Origin: Bromus sterilis
Taxonomy: Eukaryota > Streptophyta > Magnoliopsida > Poales > Poaceae
Direction of reading: 5' to 3'
DNA length: 64,000 nt
Assembly: GCA_950022295.1 (NCBI GenBank)
Contig: OX465598.1
Location: forward strand, 337,975,324 to 338,039,323
The translations under genes were made by a program, and so were the position numbers. This document shows positions 1 to 10,631 of the stretch, in pieces (positions within the stretch are counted from its first letter, which is position 1; each line of letters opens with the position of its first letter). The notes beneath the pieces were generated by a model. The model ran no database searches. It saw nothing but the letters and a program-made list of their open reading frames with translations, and had not been told where the DNA came from.

Positions 1-123
1 ACAATGATGTTGCTACAGTAGTAACAATCATCAAGACCACTAAGAGAAGAAGTAAAAACATCTTGGGTTGCCTCCCAACAAGCGCTTTCTTTTACGCCTT
101 TAAGCTAGGCATAAGTCAAAAGA

Positions 124-785
124 TCAAGTTGTATCAATTGACCCATCATCAAGATCATCAAAAAGCTCTTCAATTGTACAACTGGTCTTAAGAGGTCTTT
201 CGAATAAAGGCCTAATGAAGATACTTCTAGGGAGAAAACCAAAAGGCGGAAAATCAATGGAAGTTTCATTTATAAATTTATCAAGAAGGGGTATTTCTTC
301 CAAAGTTTTCACGTTTCAACTTCTTTGGCAATAGGAGGGTTATTTTTGTGTCGGGGAACCTTAGGGACATAATTGAACTTAGGTTCCTTTCTTGCCGGAG
401 TTTCTACCTTTTTTGGTTTGATTGAGGAGAAAGTAGTTCCTAGAGTATTAATGATTTCCTCAATCTTATCAATCCTAGAAGGATCCATATCATGGGATTT
501 GATGGTCTCCAAAGTTTTAATAATTTTAGCCATGGAGCTATCAAGCCTATTCAAATTCCCTTGAATCTTGCGATCCAACTCATTTATCTTAGTTACACTT
601 GGTATTTCTAACTCTATCTTTTCAAGTTTTTCAATAATGTGAGCTAGAGTTATATCTTCTTGTATGCTAGCAACACGGAGATTTCCAACAAGATTTTCAA
701 TAACATTAAGAGACTCCCAAATCGGGGTTTCTAGGAAATTCCCATTGATAGCAGTATCTAGAATGAACCTATTCCAAGGAGTAAT
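124..785 (-). pseudogene. gag-like ORF of element A, 3' portion
   Basis: About 215 codons read leftward from the B insertion to a stop near 124. With the piece at 6864-7022 it forms one gag-like frame; the joint runs through RNFYVGI and TPWNRFILDT, which is how the B insertion site can be recognised. The same protein is encoded by element E (34174-34949), so it is a family gene and not a chance ORF. A central segment rich in Leu/Ile/Glu (LEKIELEIPS) could form a helical or coiled-coil stretch. The C-terminal part contains FPPFGFLPRSIF. No zinc knuckle or protease motif is visible. It is split by a 6-kb insertion, so it is not functional as it stands. Confidence 0.7.
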
Positions 786-1296
786 TGATGTTGGGCCTCC
801 AAGCGCAGATGTTTGTAGGACAACAAAAATTTCCCTCAAGTGGATGACCTAAGGTTTATCGAACTCAAGGAAGTAGAGGTTGAAGATGGTCTCTCTCAAG
901 CAACCCTGCAATTAAGATACAAGAAGTCTCTTGTGTCCCCAACACACCTAATACAACTAGGAGTTGTATAGGTGCACTAGTTCGGCGAAGAGATGGTAAA
1001 ATATGGGTGATAAGTGTGGCAAAACAAAGTAATATAAATCTGTAATAAAAAGTGCAGCAAGCAAACATGTAACAAAAGTGAGTGAAAACGGTGTAACAAT
1101 GATGGAAACAAGGCCTAGGCTTCATACTTTCACTAGTGGCAACTCCCAACAACATTAAAATAGTCTAATCACATGATATTTCCCATAAAACATGCAATGG
1201 AGACGCACTCGGAGGTCATTCCTTTGTGGTCAAGAGAGGATGAGAATTATGTAGGGCTACAAAAAGCACACATCAAAGTTCGTAGTTCTCAATCTA
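786..1296 (-). repeat. Truncated 3' LTR of element B
   Basis: About 511 bp matching only the 3' third of the 5' LTR (5294-5840). The LTR sequence stops at the shared decamer tctcaatcta (about 1287-1297) and changes to internal 3' sequence; the rest of the LTR, with its TGATACGTC start, is missing. The outer end also lacks about 31 bp that the 5' LTR has, between two atgt repeats. Confidence 0.85.
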
Positions 1297-2688
1297 ATAA
1301 GGAGGTTCACAAAGAGACAAGTACCCCGAGGAGGAGTGTATGGGGGTTTGGTTATCCTTGCGCATCCTCGACTCATGGTACGTGAGTGTACTTTAATTTT
1401 CGATCCCTCCAAAGATTAGTGATCCATCTAGTAGCTAGAGTTCTCAACTAGTTTTGTAGGTTTTTGAAAATAGACACGGATTTCCCAAAATACGACACCT
1501 ATCACTAATAGGCTAGAGCTCTTGACACCAAAAGTTCAAACATTACTCACATCAATACCTCAAAACGATTGCAATTTACTACTAAAATTAAATAGCAAAC
1601 TCAATTACCTACTCTCAAGACAAGACACAACTCAGTGCAACAACCAACTCTCTTAACAAGATAAACATGAAAACTAAAGAGAGTTCCAGCAACAAACTAA
1701 ACAAAAGCCAAGGCTCTTGCTAAAGACAAACTAAAGCTAAAACTAAACATGACAGTAGCTACGAAAAGGTAAAGAACACACAACAGAGAAAGATATGCAT
1801 GAAAAATTCTATGATGTGTTCTAGATTTTGAAAGTGGAGCGTGTTTCTCTCCCACACAAAGTAAGACGGGATCTAACTTGTTATGAACAGCAAACAAAGC
1901 TAAAGAAAACTAAAAATTAAACCTAAGAGCGAGACACTCCAAGCATAGCACATAACGCATGAAGTGATTAAAATATAGTGAGACGAAGGACGAACTGATG
2001 ATTGTTGATGGAGAAGGGGATGCACGGGGGCATCCCCAAGCTTATACGCTTGAGTCTCCTTGAATATTTATTGGGGATGGATGGGGGCATCCCCAAGATT
2101 GAGCGCTTGACACTCCTGGATCTTCTTTCATCATCTTCCATCGCACACTTGAAAACTCCCTTCATACACAACTTATCATAAGCTGATTCGAGAGGTTAGT
2201 ACCCTTAATAAATAATTTTTACCCACTGGATATAAAGATATTCTTGAAGAGCTACTGTTTCTCAAGATTGCCAAAAAGTTTTTGCAAAGAAAAAGCAAGC
2301 TTAAGGTTTGCAAAAGTTAGGAGAGACAAAACGTGGCAGAATCTGTGAAAAACAGAACAGCAGGTAGTAAAGAATTCTTTAGGGGTACTTCTGCAACTCG
2401 AATCAAAAAACTCAGAACAGACGCTCGAAAGTCAATTGTATGGAGTACGCTGTCAAAATCAGATCAAAAAGACGATCTGGTGATTTTAGGCTAATTTTTC
2501 CGTCCAAGGACAGAATCTGTTTTCTGGACAGCATGTCACAACTTTTGAACTTTCTTGCAATCGGAGGCTAGAGTTGGCACAAAGATTGAAAATAAAGATA
2601 CAATGATGTTGCTATAGTAGTAACAATCATCAAGACCACTAAAAACTGAAAGTAAAAACTCAAACTAAAGATAACAAGGGTTGTCTCC
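1297..2688 (-). other. 3' untranslated region of element B
   Basis: No ORF of note. 1297-1553 is nearly the same as 26455-26707 in element E, so this is shared 3' internal sequence of the family. It holds a 57-bp tandem duplication (2026-2097) of the gggggcatccccaag motif that is typical of this element group. The stretch around 2600-2640 resembles the first 45 bases of the window, which is the equivalent place in element A. Confidence 0.75.
2026..2110. repeat. 57-bp tandem duplication in element B 3' UTR
   Basis: The motif gggggcatccccaag occurs at 2026-2040 and again at 2083-2097, each followed by related gcttgag/gcgcttgac sequence. The motif contains its own short inverted repeat (ggggatg/catcccc), so each copy could form a small hairpin. 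Confidence 0.7.
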
Positions 2689-5261
2689 CTAGAGCTCTTT
2701 CTTTATAGCCATAAAGATAGGCTTAAGATTTTTAATGATGCTCTCATAGGAATAAGGAATAAGAGTTGAAGAACAAAAGAGAGCATCGAGAAGCAAATAC
2801 CAAACACATTTAAGTCTAACATGCTTCCTATGCAAAGGGATCTTGTAGATAAATAACTCATTGAAGCATAGAGATATTAGCATAGGAAGGAAAAATAAGT
2901 GCAACTTCAAAACCTTTAACATAAAGAGAGGGAATTTGACATTATTGAAATATCTATAAGAATGTGTTCCCTTCTCATAATAATTTTTAGTGGGATCATG
3001 AATAAACTCAACAATATAAGTATCACATAAAAAATTGTTACCATGATCCACATGCAAAAGGGTACTCTTACTCTCCACATAAGCATAATCTTTCTCATTG
3101 GTAATAGTGGGAGTAGGACTATCATAAACAACTTGAACACTATAGATTAATTGTGTATTAGGAAGATGGTGTTCAACAAGGGAGTAATTCCCTCCATGGT
3201 CATGACAAGTTTCATAAGGATAATTTCTCCTTATGTCATAGGTACCTTTATAATCACTAAAAATAGGAGTTATAACATCATCATAGTAGATAAGAGCATT
3301 ATCATTGCTAGAAACTATATTTGTAAACATGTTGTCTTTATTATTACTAGAAAAAGAATTATCAACTACCCCATCACTAATGGGTAAAGGACTTGCAATC
3401 CTATCATCCCCAAGCTTGGAGCTTTCCATATCATCACTCTCAGAGTTGGTACCAAAGAGATTTTCAAGGTCATAAGTAGCATTATCATCATTTTCCCAAC
3501 CACAAAAAGTAGCATGCATATCATAATCAAAATCATCTTCAATAGTACCTACAGACTTATCTTCAAGATAATAATGAATGCAATCAAGCTCACCATCCTC
3601 CATAAATTTCTGTCCGTTAGGATAAAAATCGATGCGAGGAATATGCTCAGGCCAGGTTGTTACCCATTCTTCTTCCTTCCCGCTCCTCTTCCTCCTCCTC
3701 TTCTTTTTCTTCTTCTTCACCTTAGGAAGGAGTGGTTGGAGAGAAAGCTTCTCCTCATATCCTGGTTTGTCATTAGAAACAATAGGGGAAACTTGGGAGA
3801 AACTCTCCTTTTTATTAGTAGAAACATAAGAGACATTTTTATACTTTGGTAAAGTTCCCTCCTTTCTAATATTTTTTATGTAATCATTATCATGGAAATT
3901 AACAACACAATAGAGATGGCAATTCTGCAAAGTGTTATTTATTCCCAAAGCATGAACATCTAGCCAAGAAGTCTTTTCTGATAACTCTTCACACATCAAA
4001 AATAACATAAGCTCATCATAAAGATCAGGGGTGATCATGTCATCACACAACTGGCTAACAGTTATGTTTTGAAAGTACATGCACTGAAAATTGAAGTGAC
4101 CCTTTATGCAGCAAAGTTCACAAGTAAAAGGATAAAGGTCACACAATTCTCTAGCAATTTCATTTAAATCTCTAACCCAAGTGATTGTTCTTTCATGCTT
4201 ATGTTGCTTACAATACTTCTCTTCTTCAATCATAGGCCTTTCACAAGGTCTATCCACTCCACAAAAATTAACATGCTTATATAAAACTTCATTTTCAGGA
4301 ATTGGATCATGCATGTTGCAATCATCATTAACAATTTTATTTTCTTTGCAAATCTCTTTAAAAGGTTCATGATGCTTGATCCAATTCTCCTTAGGCATAT
4401 TAAGATGTGAAGCAAAAGATTTGAGGAAATCAACAAGGAGTTGAGAATCAAGCCCAAACTTAGCACTAAACTTATTAAAACTTGCAGTTTCAACAAAGGA
4501 CTTAATGCAATCATACTCATAAATTATACCTAACTCTTTACCTTTGTCGATCTCCCAATCTTCAGAATTGTGTTGGATTCTTTCAACGAGTTCCCATTTA
4601 GAATCAATCTTTTTGTTTGTGAAAGAACCCATCGAGGAAACATCGAGCAAGTCTTTATCCTGTCGAGATAGCCTTGCATAGAAATTAGTAATAATCATAT
4701 CTTTGGGGAGCCCATGGTTAGGACATTTTAGCATCAAAGTTTTCAGTCTCCCCCAAGCTCGAGCTATGCTCTCTCTACATCATGAGGATAGAAATTATAA
4801 ATATAATTCCTATTCTCATGGACTTCATGAAGAGGATAAAACTTGGAGTAAAAGAGAGACTGGATCTCTTCCCAATCCCGTAGGTGAGAATCATCTAGTA
4901 GCCTATACCATTCCAATGCTTTTCCTTTCAGTGGCAAGGCAAATAATTTCTTCATGACTTCACCTCTTGTCAAACCTGAAATGTTAAATAACTCACAAAG
5001 TTCTGTAAGTTTCAACAAATGAATACTAGGATTGACTGTCCCATCATAACAATCATTAATAATTATTTCAACTATCCCAAGTGGTATTTGGAACGGGATA
5101 CATTCAGTAGGTGGCGGAGACTTCTCTACCACAGGTGTGGCAAAGTGGTCTCCCCGAAGCAGCGAACTAATATTGCAGCTTTCCATAAACCTAACTAGTG
5201 AAAATAAAAACAAGAAACAAAAAGATTTAATTGCATAATATAAAGATATACCTTCAAGCAC
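2689..5261 (-). pseudogene. gag: gag polyprotein of element B, one frameshift
   Basis: The structural protein of element B, packaging its RNA into particles. The frame opens at 5261, just downstream of the PBS. The first 165 codons carry the gag core (EWYRLLDDSH, FYPLHEVHENRNYIYNF). The frame is lost near 4765 and continues as a 682-codon frame from 4737 with NFYARLSRQ and WELVERIQ, the same order as in the element D gag. A CX2CX4HX4C zinc knuckle lies at residues 206-219 of the second frame (CELCCIKGHFNFQC), and a Lys/Arg tract (KKKKKKRRRKR) near residue 345. The C-terminal half is acidic and of low complexity. No protease DTG/DSG motif or RT follows. The frameshift makes it non-functional unless it is bypassed. 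Confidence 0.85.
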
Positions 5262-5266
5262 TCACC

Positions 5267-5284
5267 TCCCCGGCAACGGCGCCA
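5267..5284 (-). other. Primer-binding site of element B (tRNA-Asp)
   Basis: The plus strand reads tccccggcaacggcgcca, the 3' end of plant tRNA-Asp including CCA. On the element strand it is therefore complementary to that tRNA. It sits 9 nt inside the LTR edge at 5294. This is not a tRNA gene: only the 3' tail is present. Confidence 0.9.
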
Positions 5285-5293
5285 GAAATAGCT

Positions 5294-6858
5294 TGATGTC
5301 TACGCACGCTTCTATTCTTGTAGACTATGTTGGGCCTCCAAGCGCAGAGGTTTGTAGGACAACAGAATTTCCCTCAAGTGGATGACCTAAGGTTTATCGA
5401 ACTCAGGGAAGTAGAGGTTGAAGACGGTCTCTCTCAAGCAACCCTGCGATTAAGATACAAGAAGTCTCTTGTGTCCCCAACACACCTAATACAACTAGGA
5501 GTTGTATAGGTGCACTAGTTCGGCGAAGAGATGGTAAAATATGGGTGATAGGTGTGATAAAACGATGTAATATAAATCTGTAATAAAAAGTGCAGCAAAG
5601 AAACAAGTAACAAAAGTGAGTGCAAACGGTGTAACAATGATGGAAACAAGGCCTAGGCTTCATACTTTCACTAGTGGAAACTCCCAACAACATTAACATA
5701 GTCTAATCACATGATATTTCCCATAAAACATGCAATGGAGACGCACTCGGAGGTCATTCCTTTGTGGTCAAGAGAGGATGGGAATTATGTAGGGCTACAA
5801 AAGCACACCTCAAAGTTCGTAGTTCTCAATCTATGGATTTCCCAATGTCGCCGCGGTCATCCAAAGAGAGTACCACAATCACCACAACATATCTAAATGA
5901 TAGTCAAAGACAAGCACCAAAAAACTCTCAATCTTCAATCCACACACAAAAGAGGAAATCACTCATGATAATATTCTTCTAACCCATGTCCAAGAGACCG
6001 CTGTCACCATGGTCTCGGGGATTATACTAGATAGGATCAAGTGAGTACATCAAATCTAATACATAGAAGAAGGGGAAACATCATGGGATCACCCTAGATT
6101 AACATAGCCAATGATCACAACAAAGATCACATCATGGGAGAGAGAGAAACCACATAGATCAAGATACAAGCCTTAGCCCCAAAGGGAACTACTCAAACAT
6201 GGACATGGTGAGAGGGAGAGTTGTTGATGGAGAGGTGCAGCCCGGAGAAGATGAAGGAGACGGCGACGGCGGCGGCCACGACCCTTTGGGGCAGCGGCCC
6301 TTGGCCCCTTCTTCTTCCTTGGAGATGGTGATGCTGTGGAGATTGATCTCCCCCTCAAGACGGCTGCCAAGGGGAGGAAATTTCGTGGTGCCCTTTGACC
6401 TAGGTTTCCTCTCTTTATATAGACTCTTGGATTCCCGTCATCCAGATTAAGTCTTCTATATTTCGGGGTTTCTGGAAGCATCCGGACTCCGATTGGGCCT
6501 AATTTTATGTCTACATCCACCGGAAAAAAATTCCCTACAACTTTGTAGTTTTAAGTTTTTCCATTTGAGGCCGTCTTCTAACATTTCCAAGGCGATCTTT
6601 AAAACCTGTTTGGTGGGGACAGATTTCGGGAAAGTAAGTGTCCAACTCCTACAAGGCTCCTTTTTGTGATATTTACTTTATCCAAGTAATTCCTACACAT
6701 AAAGTTTAAAAACAAGAACTTGTGCACTCTTGCAACTATTAATAGGTTAGTTCCAAAATATGTTATAAAAAGATATGAAAGTGTATCAAAAGCATAGCAA
6801 TATCACACAAAACATGCATGGAGCAAGCAGAAATTATAGATACGTTTGGGACGTATCA
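5294..6858 (-). repeat. 5' LTR of element B
   Basis: A 1565-bp LTR. On the element strand it begins TGATACGTCCCAAACGTATC (6858 leftward) and ends GTAGACATCA at 5294. The first 20 bases form a GATACGT...ACGTATC palindrome shared with elements A, E and K. A GC-rich purine segment lies at 6230-6370. Confidence 0.88.
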
Positions 6859-6863
6859 GTAAT

Positions 6864-7022
6864 CCCAACATAAAAATTTCTAAGCAGGATAGTAGTGGAT
6901 TGCTTCTTGCTGGCTCTTTTCTGAGAATCATTAATTCTATACCAAGTATCTTTTAAACTTTCACCACCTTTTTGTTTATAGGTGAGAACCTCTATTTCAA
7001 CAAAGGCAAAAGGACCAGACAT
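6864..7022 (-). pseudogene. gag-like ORF of element A, 5' portion
   Basis: 53 codons starting at an ATG that gives MSGPFAFVEIE and ending at the B insertion in LLRNFYVGI. The same N-terminus occurs in element E (MSGPFAFVETE at 34949), which supports this start. It contains the retrotransposon gag motif ESLKDTWYRI. Together with 124-785 it forms the single family protein. Confidence 0.72.
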
Positions 7023-7163
7023 AATGACAGCTACTAGCAAGATAAATAATTTTTTTTGTGATTTTTGATATAAGACACAAAGATAAAAACTAAAAGGTAA
7101 ACTAACAGGACAAAAAGAAAAGGTAAAAGATAGTGTGCAACTCCCCTATCTTAGCACTCGGAA

Positions 7164-7181
7164 TCCCCGGCAACGGCGCCA
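7164..7181 (-). other. Primer-binding site of element A (tRNA-Asp)
   Basis: The plus strand reads tccccggcaacggcgcca, as in elements B and E. It lies 10 nt inside the LTR edge at 7192, and fixes the orientation of A as minus. Confidence 0.9.
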
Positions 7182-7191
7182 GAAATTTGCT

Positions 7192-8779
7192 TGATAATCT
7201 ATCCTCGTTGGTTACCCCAAGTGAAATTTTAGATGTGGTGCATCAGCAAATTTCCCGTATGTAGAGGATATGGTTTGTCTCCCGTAGGACTCCGGCAATG
7301 ATAAGTAGGTTCCAACGGCGCAATTGACGTGGACCTGCACACAATACGAATAACTTTGCTTCCCCTCGAGTACAGAGAGGTTGATAGCAACAGATAATAA
7401 TGATAATGGTGATAGCAACTAGATAGTAAAGACAGGAAAATAAAAGAGCGTGTAAACAATGATGAGAATATGGACCGGGGTCCCATGATGTTCACTACTG
7501 ATGTTTCTCTCCCAAAAGATGATAAAACTGCTATGCGAGGTAAACAAATTACAGCTGAGCAATTGACAGGATTAAAAACGCACCACAATGCTAATTATGC
7601 TACAAAGAAAGGACGAAGCTCAAAAGCATGGGCACTACGCCAAAATAAGTAGACCGAAATCCAACTGCATCTACTACTAAATATCCACCTTGAGATATCT
7701 ATCCAAAACATCTCGCTGGTATTAAGTTGCGAGCCCCACCCAAAGTGTAAACCCAAAGCAACAGACAACTGCATTAAAAATCACTTTGCGTAAAGTAAAC
7801 AATTGCAACCTCGGTTACAAGCACCGTTGTTTCCCCCTTGTGGCAACAACACATCCCCTAGACTCATGGTTCTGTCACTCAAGCGTGTCATCGGGGGACA
7901 TGAACCCACAATCGAGCATAACGTTACCTCTTGGAGTTACTACCTACTACTTGGCCAAAGCAATAAAAAGCAACGGAGAACATGCAAGAATTTCTTAGGA
8001 AAAAAAATATAAAGATAAGAGCCAAATATATTACTCAATCACAATCTGAACATAATCTCATAATCAATCAGATCCCAGCAAACTCAGCATAGCAACAACA
8101 TAAAATTACATATGTTCCTTGATCATGTAGGGCAACTCATGAGGACTGAAACCATGAAGAACAAAGAGGGGAGGAGAATATCACATGGCTACTGATCAAG
8201 GACCCATTGTCCAAGGGAAACTACTCACGGCACATGCGGGAAGCGTCCATGGTGGAGGGGAAGCTCCTGGAGGTTAATCCTCCCTCCGGCAGGGGGCCGG
8301 GAACAGGTCTGCTGGCGCTCTCGATCTTGGAAGCGCGGCGGCGGCGGAACAGAGGCAAGATCACGAAAAAGGGTTCTGTCTTCAGAAGAATCCCATCACG
8401 GAGAATATATAGGCGAAGGGGGGCAGCAAGGGGGGCCACCAGGGGTCCAGCCCCCCCCAGCGCGGCCAGACCCTAGGCCGAGCTAGGTGGCCGCCTGGGT
8501 CCCTGGTGGTGGCCCTCTGGCCCCACCCAGGTGTTTCCGGAAGGTTCCTTCACGCTGATTTTTTATTCGATTTTTCCCGAATTTTCGGAGCATTTTTAAT
8601 ATGGGGGAAACCTGGAATAGAAAAACAGCAGAAAACAGGAACTGGCACTGTGGTGCACTGAGTTAATAAGTTAGTCCAAATATGACCAAAAGTGTATGAA
8701 AGTCTATCTAGATCATAGCAATATCACACAAAACATGCATGGAGCAAGCAGAAACTATAGATACGTTTGGGACGTATCA
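7192..8779 (-). repeat. 5' LTR of element A
   Basis: A 1588-bp LTR; on the element strand it starts TGATACGTCCCAAACGTATC at 8779 and ends at the tgataatc junction at 7192. A GC-rich block (8230-8540) precedes (in element orientation) the expected transcript start. Same LTR family as K and E, although the inner end is diverged. Confidence 0.85.
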
Positions 8780-9013
8780 GTACAACACCCCACTCATCTG
8801 GTGGGCTGAAGCAATCAACACTGCCTGCCACATCGTCAATCGAGTGTATCTTCATAAGTTCTTCAAGAAAACATCATATGAGCTAATGGTCGGTAAGAAA
8901 CTCAATGTAAGTTACTTCAAGGTATTTGGTGCACCATGTTGGATTCGTGGTCCTCATCACCAATCCAAGTTTGCACAAAAAGCATGTGAGGGTTTCATGC
9001 TTGGTTACAGTAT
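8780..9013 (+). pseudogene. Copia integrase C-terminal fragment (element H)
   Basis: 78 codons of a copia integrase/post-integrase region: WWAEAINTACHIVNRVY, then YELMVGKKLNVSYFKVFGAPC and GFMLGYS. These are the hallmarks of the end of the copia integrase core and its C-terminal domain. The left side is cut by element A. The right side is cut at codon GYS-I by element D, whose TSD agtat occupies 9009-9013. The continuation is at 22164. Confidence 0.88.
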
Positions 9014-10519
9014 TGATACGTCCAAAATGCATCACTATTTTATATAGTAAATCTTTCTTATTCATTGATATATTTTATGATATGATGCTATTATTATGTT
9101 GTTTTGGCTTATTTTACACAGTTTGAAATTTTCCGGTGCCGAAGCAGCAGACGCAGGATTCAACGGTAAAAAGTGGACGCTGAGTTGCTAAAGAAGAATA
9201 CCTCCAAATTACTTGAAAATCAACGGAGGCTATTTTCCAGAAGGATCACGAAGACACGCAAAAGAGCGACCAGAGGGGGGCCACAGGGTGCCTATGCGGC
9301 CACCTGGCGCGGCCCCCACCCTGGCCGCGCCGGGAGGGCGCCTAGATCCCTGGGACCACTCCCAGTTCCCCCCTCTGGCCTATATAACACACATCATTCA
9401 GAAACCCTAAAAAGGGGGGAGTTTACGGAGTTCCGCCGCCGCTCCGTGGAGGAAACCTACAGAGAAGAAAAGCCATCTCTGGCGGGAAGATTCCGCCGGG
9501 GAGATCACCTCCCGGAAGGGGAGATCATCGCCATCGTCATCACCATCGTCACGGGCATCATCGAGATCATCATCAACATCATCGCCATCATCAGCACCAT
9601 CTCCACCTCCATCCAATCTCATCTCACAATTGCAACTTGTGTTGTAATCCGTACTATCTATCCTCTCTACTCTATCGGTGTTGATTACTACTTTGTGGTG
9701 AATGCTATTGAGTTTTGTTGGAGAAATGTTATTGTGTCCAGATTGTTTATCATCTATTTATCCCCATTGATCATGGTCTCTTTTATGTCTTGTGAGTAGT
9801 TACTTTAGTTCTTGAGGACATGGGAGATGTCTAGTTGTTAGTAGTCATATGATGTTGCAGTAATAGGTGTTGTTTGATATTTAATTTGTGTTGTTATTTT
9901 CCTAGTGGTGTTGTCTGAGTCGAACACTCAACACTTCGCCTTATCAAGGACCTAGGGGAATACATTGTGTACAAAGAATGCTTACGGTGGGTTGCCGGAG
10001 TGACAGAAACCTAAACCCCAGTTTGCACGCTTTTGCACAAGGGAACTATGGATCACCGATCGTATTGCTATGGTTAGGCTTTTGCCTTAATTACTATCTT
10101 GTATTTGCGGATGTTTGCAAGGTGTTTAATCATAAGAGTGCACTTATCTTAGTATAGAGGGTGTACTAGCATAGATTCACGCACTCAACACTTATCAACA
10201 CAGCACATAGTACCGATACGGAATATGGCGAAAGCACATGATTACCTCTCCCGTGTGTCCTCAAGAACGCTTTAGCCTTTATAAGTTCAGTTGCTAGGCC
10301 TCTCCTTTGCTCAGAAATGATTGGGCCACTCGTTACTCTCCAGTGCCTTTTACTTTGCTCGCTTTTACTTTCCTGTTGCTTATACCAAGAAAACCCCTAA
10401 AAATTTATCTTTCAGTGCTTGCAGTTATCTCCTTGCTATTACCTTCTGCTCCTCGTTGGGTTCAACACTCTTACTTATCGAAAACGCTGCAATAGATCCC
10501 TTACGGTTGTGGGTCATCA
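9014..10519 (+). repeat. 5' LTR of element D
   Basis: 1506 bp, starting TGATACGTCCAAAATGCATC and ending gtgggtcatca. A probable TATA box, tatataa, lies at 9381-9387 after a GC-rich segment; transcription would start shortly after it. Compared with the 3' LTR there are scattered substitutions plus small indels (near 9130 and 10430), so the insertion is not recent. Confidence 0.92.
9521..9612. repeat. Degenerate (ATC)n tract in element D 5' LTR
   Basis: Imperfect ATC/CATCAC trinucleotide repeats. The matching tract in the 3' LTR is at about 21148-21238. Translated on the minus strand it gives an Asp/Gly-rich artefact. Confidence 0.8.
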
Positions 10520-10531
10520 AGTACCGTTTTC

Positions 10532-10549
10532 TGGCGCCGTTGCCGGGGA
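10532..10549 (+). other. Primer-binding site of element D (tRNA-Asp)
   Basis: tggcgccgttgccgggga is complementary to the 3' end of plant tRNA-Asp. It lies 12 nt after the LTR end. Confidence 0.92.
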
Positions 10550-10631
10550 GCGTAGCGCTATTAGTAAGTGAAGCTGGTAAGGAAGTTTTTATATTTCTGT
10601 TTTTAGTTTTGCTGTTGCTGCTTTTGTCCTT

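Larger units (their letters stand above)
786..6858 (-). mobile_element. Non-autonomous Athila-type gypsy element B
   Basis: A minus-strand element inserted into the gag of A. The TSD gtaat is present on both sides (781-785 and 6859-6863). Order from the right: 5' LTR (6858-5294), tRNA-Asp PBS (5284-5267), long gag frame (5261-2689), untranslated region (2688-1297) and a truncated 3' LTR (1296-786). No RT, RNase H or integrase is present between the gag and the 3' LTR, so it would have needed proteins in trans. The gag resembles that of element D, sharing FYPLHEVH, NYIYNF and NFYARLSRQ. Sabrina-like by recognition. Confidence 0.88.
1..8779 (-). mobile_element. Athila-type gypsy element A, left end outside window
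   Basis: A minus-strand LTR retrotransposon occupying 1-785 and 6859-8779, split by element B. Reading leftward from 8779 it has a complete 5' LTR (8779-7192), a tRNA-Asp PBS, then a gag-like ORF in two pieces. It was inserted into the integrase region of copia element H: the host reading frame resumes immediately to the right (8785 onward). The putative right-hand TSD is gtaca (8780-8784), but the other copy is off the window. No pol is visible in the part shown. Family: related to element E and solo LTR K by LTR sequence, and of the Sabrina/WHAM/Fatima kind by recognition. Confidence 0.85.

Noticed and set aside
1968..2171. 67-codon frame with repeated LGMPPxIP
   Set aside because: Produced by the 57-bp tandem repeat in the 3' UTR of B; no start context or conservation beyond the repeat.
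3514..3852. 112-codon plus-strand frame opposite the B gag
   Set aside because: Lies entirely antisense to the 682-codon gag frame; its poly-Leu/Pro stretch is the complement of the Lys/Arg tract.
5267..5284. tRNA-Asp sequence (also at 7164, 10532 and 35088)
   Set aside because: Only the 18 nt matching or complementary to the tRNA 3' end are present, always next to an LTR. These are primer-binding sites, not tRNA genes.
9407..9622. Asp/Gly-rich frame on the minus strand
   Set aside because: Translation of the degenerate (ATC)n tract in the D LTR; the same artefact occurs at 21033-21248.
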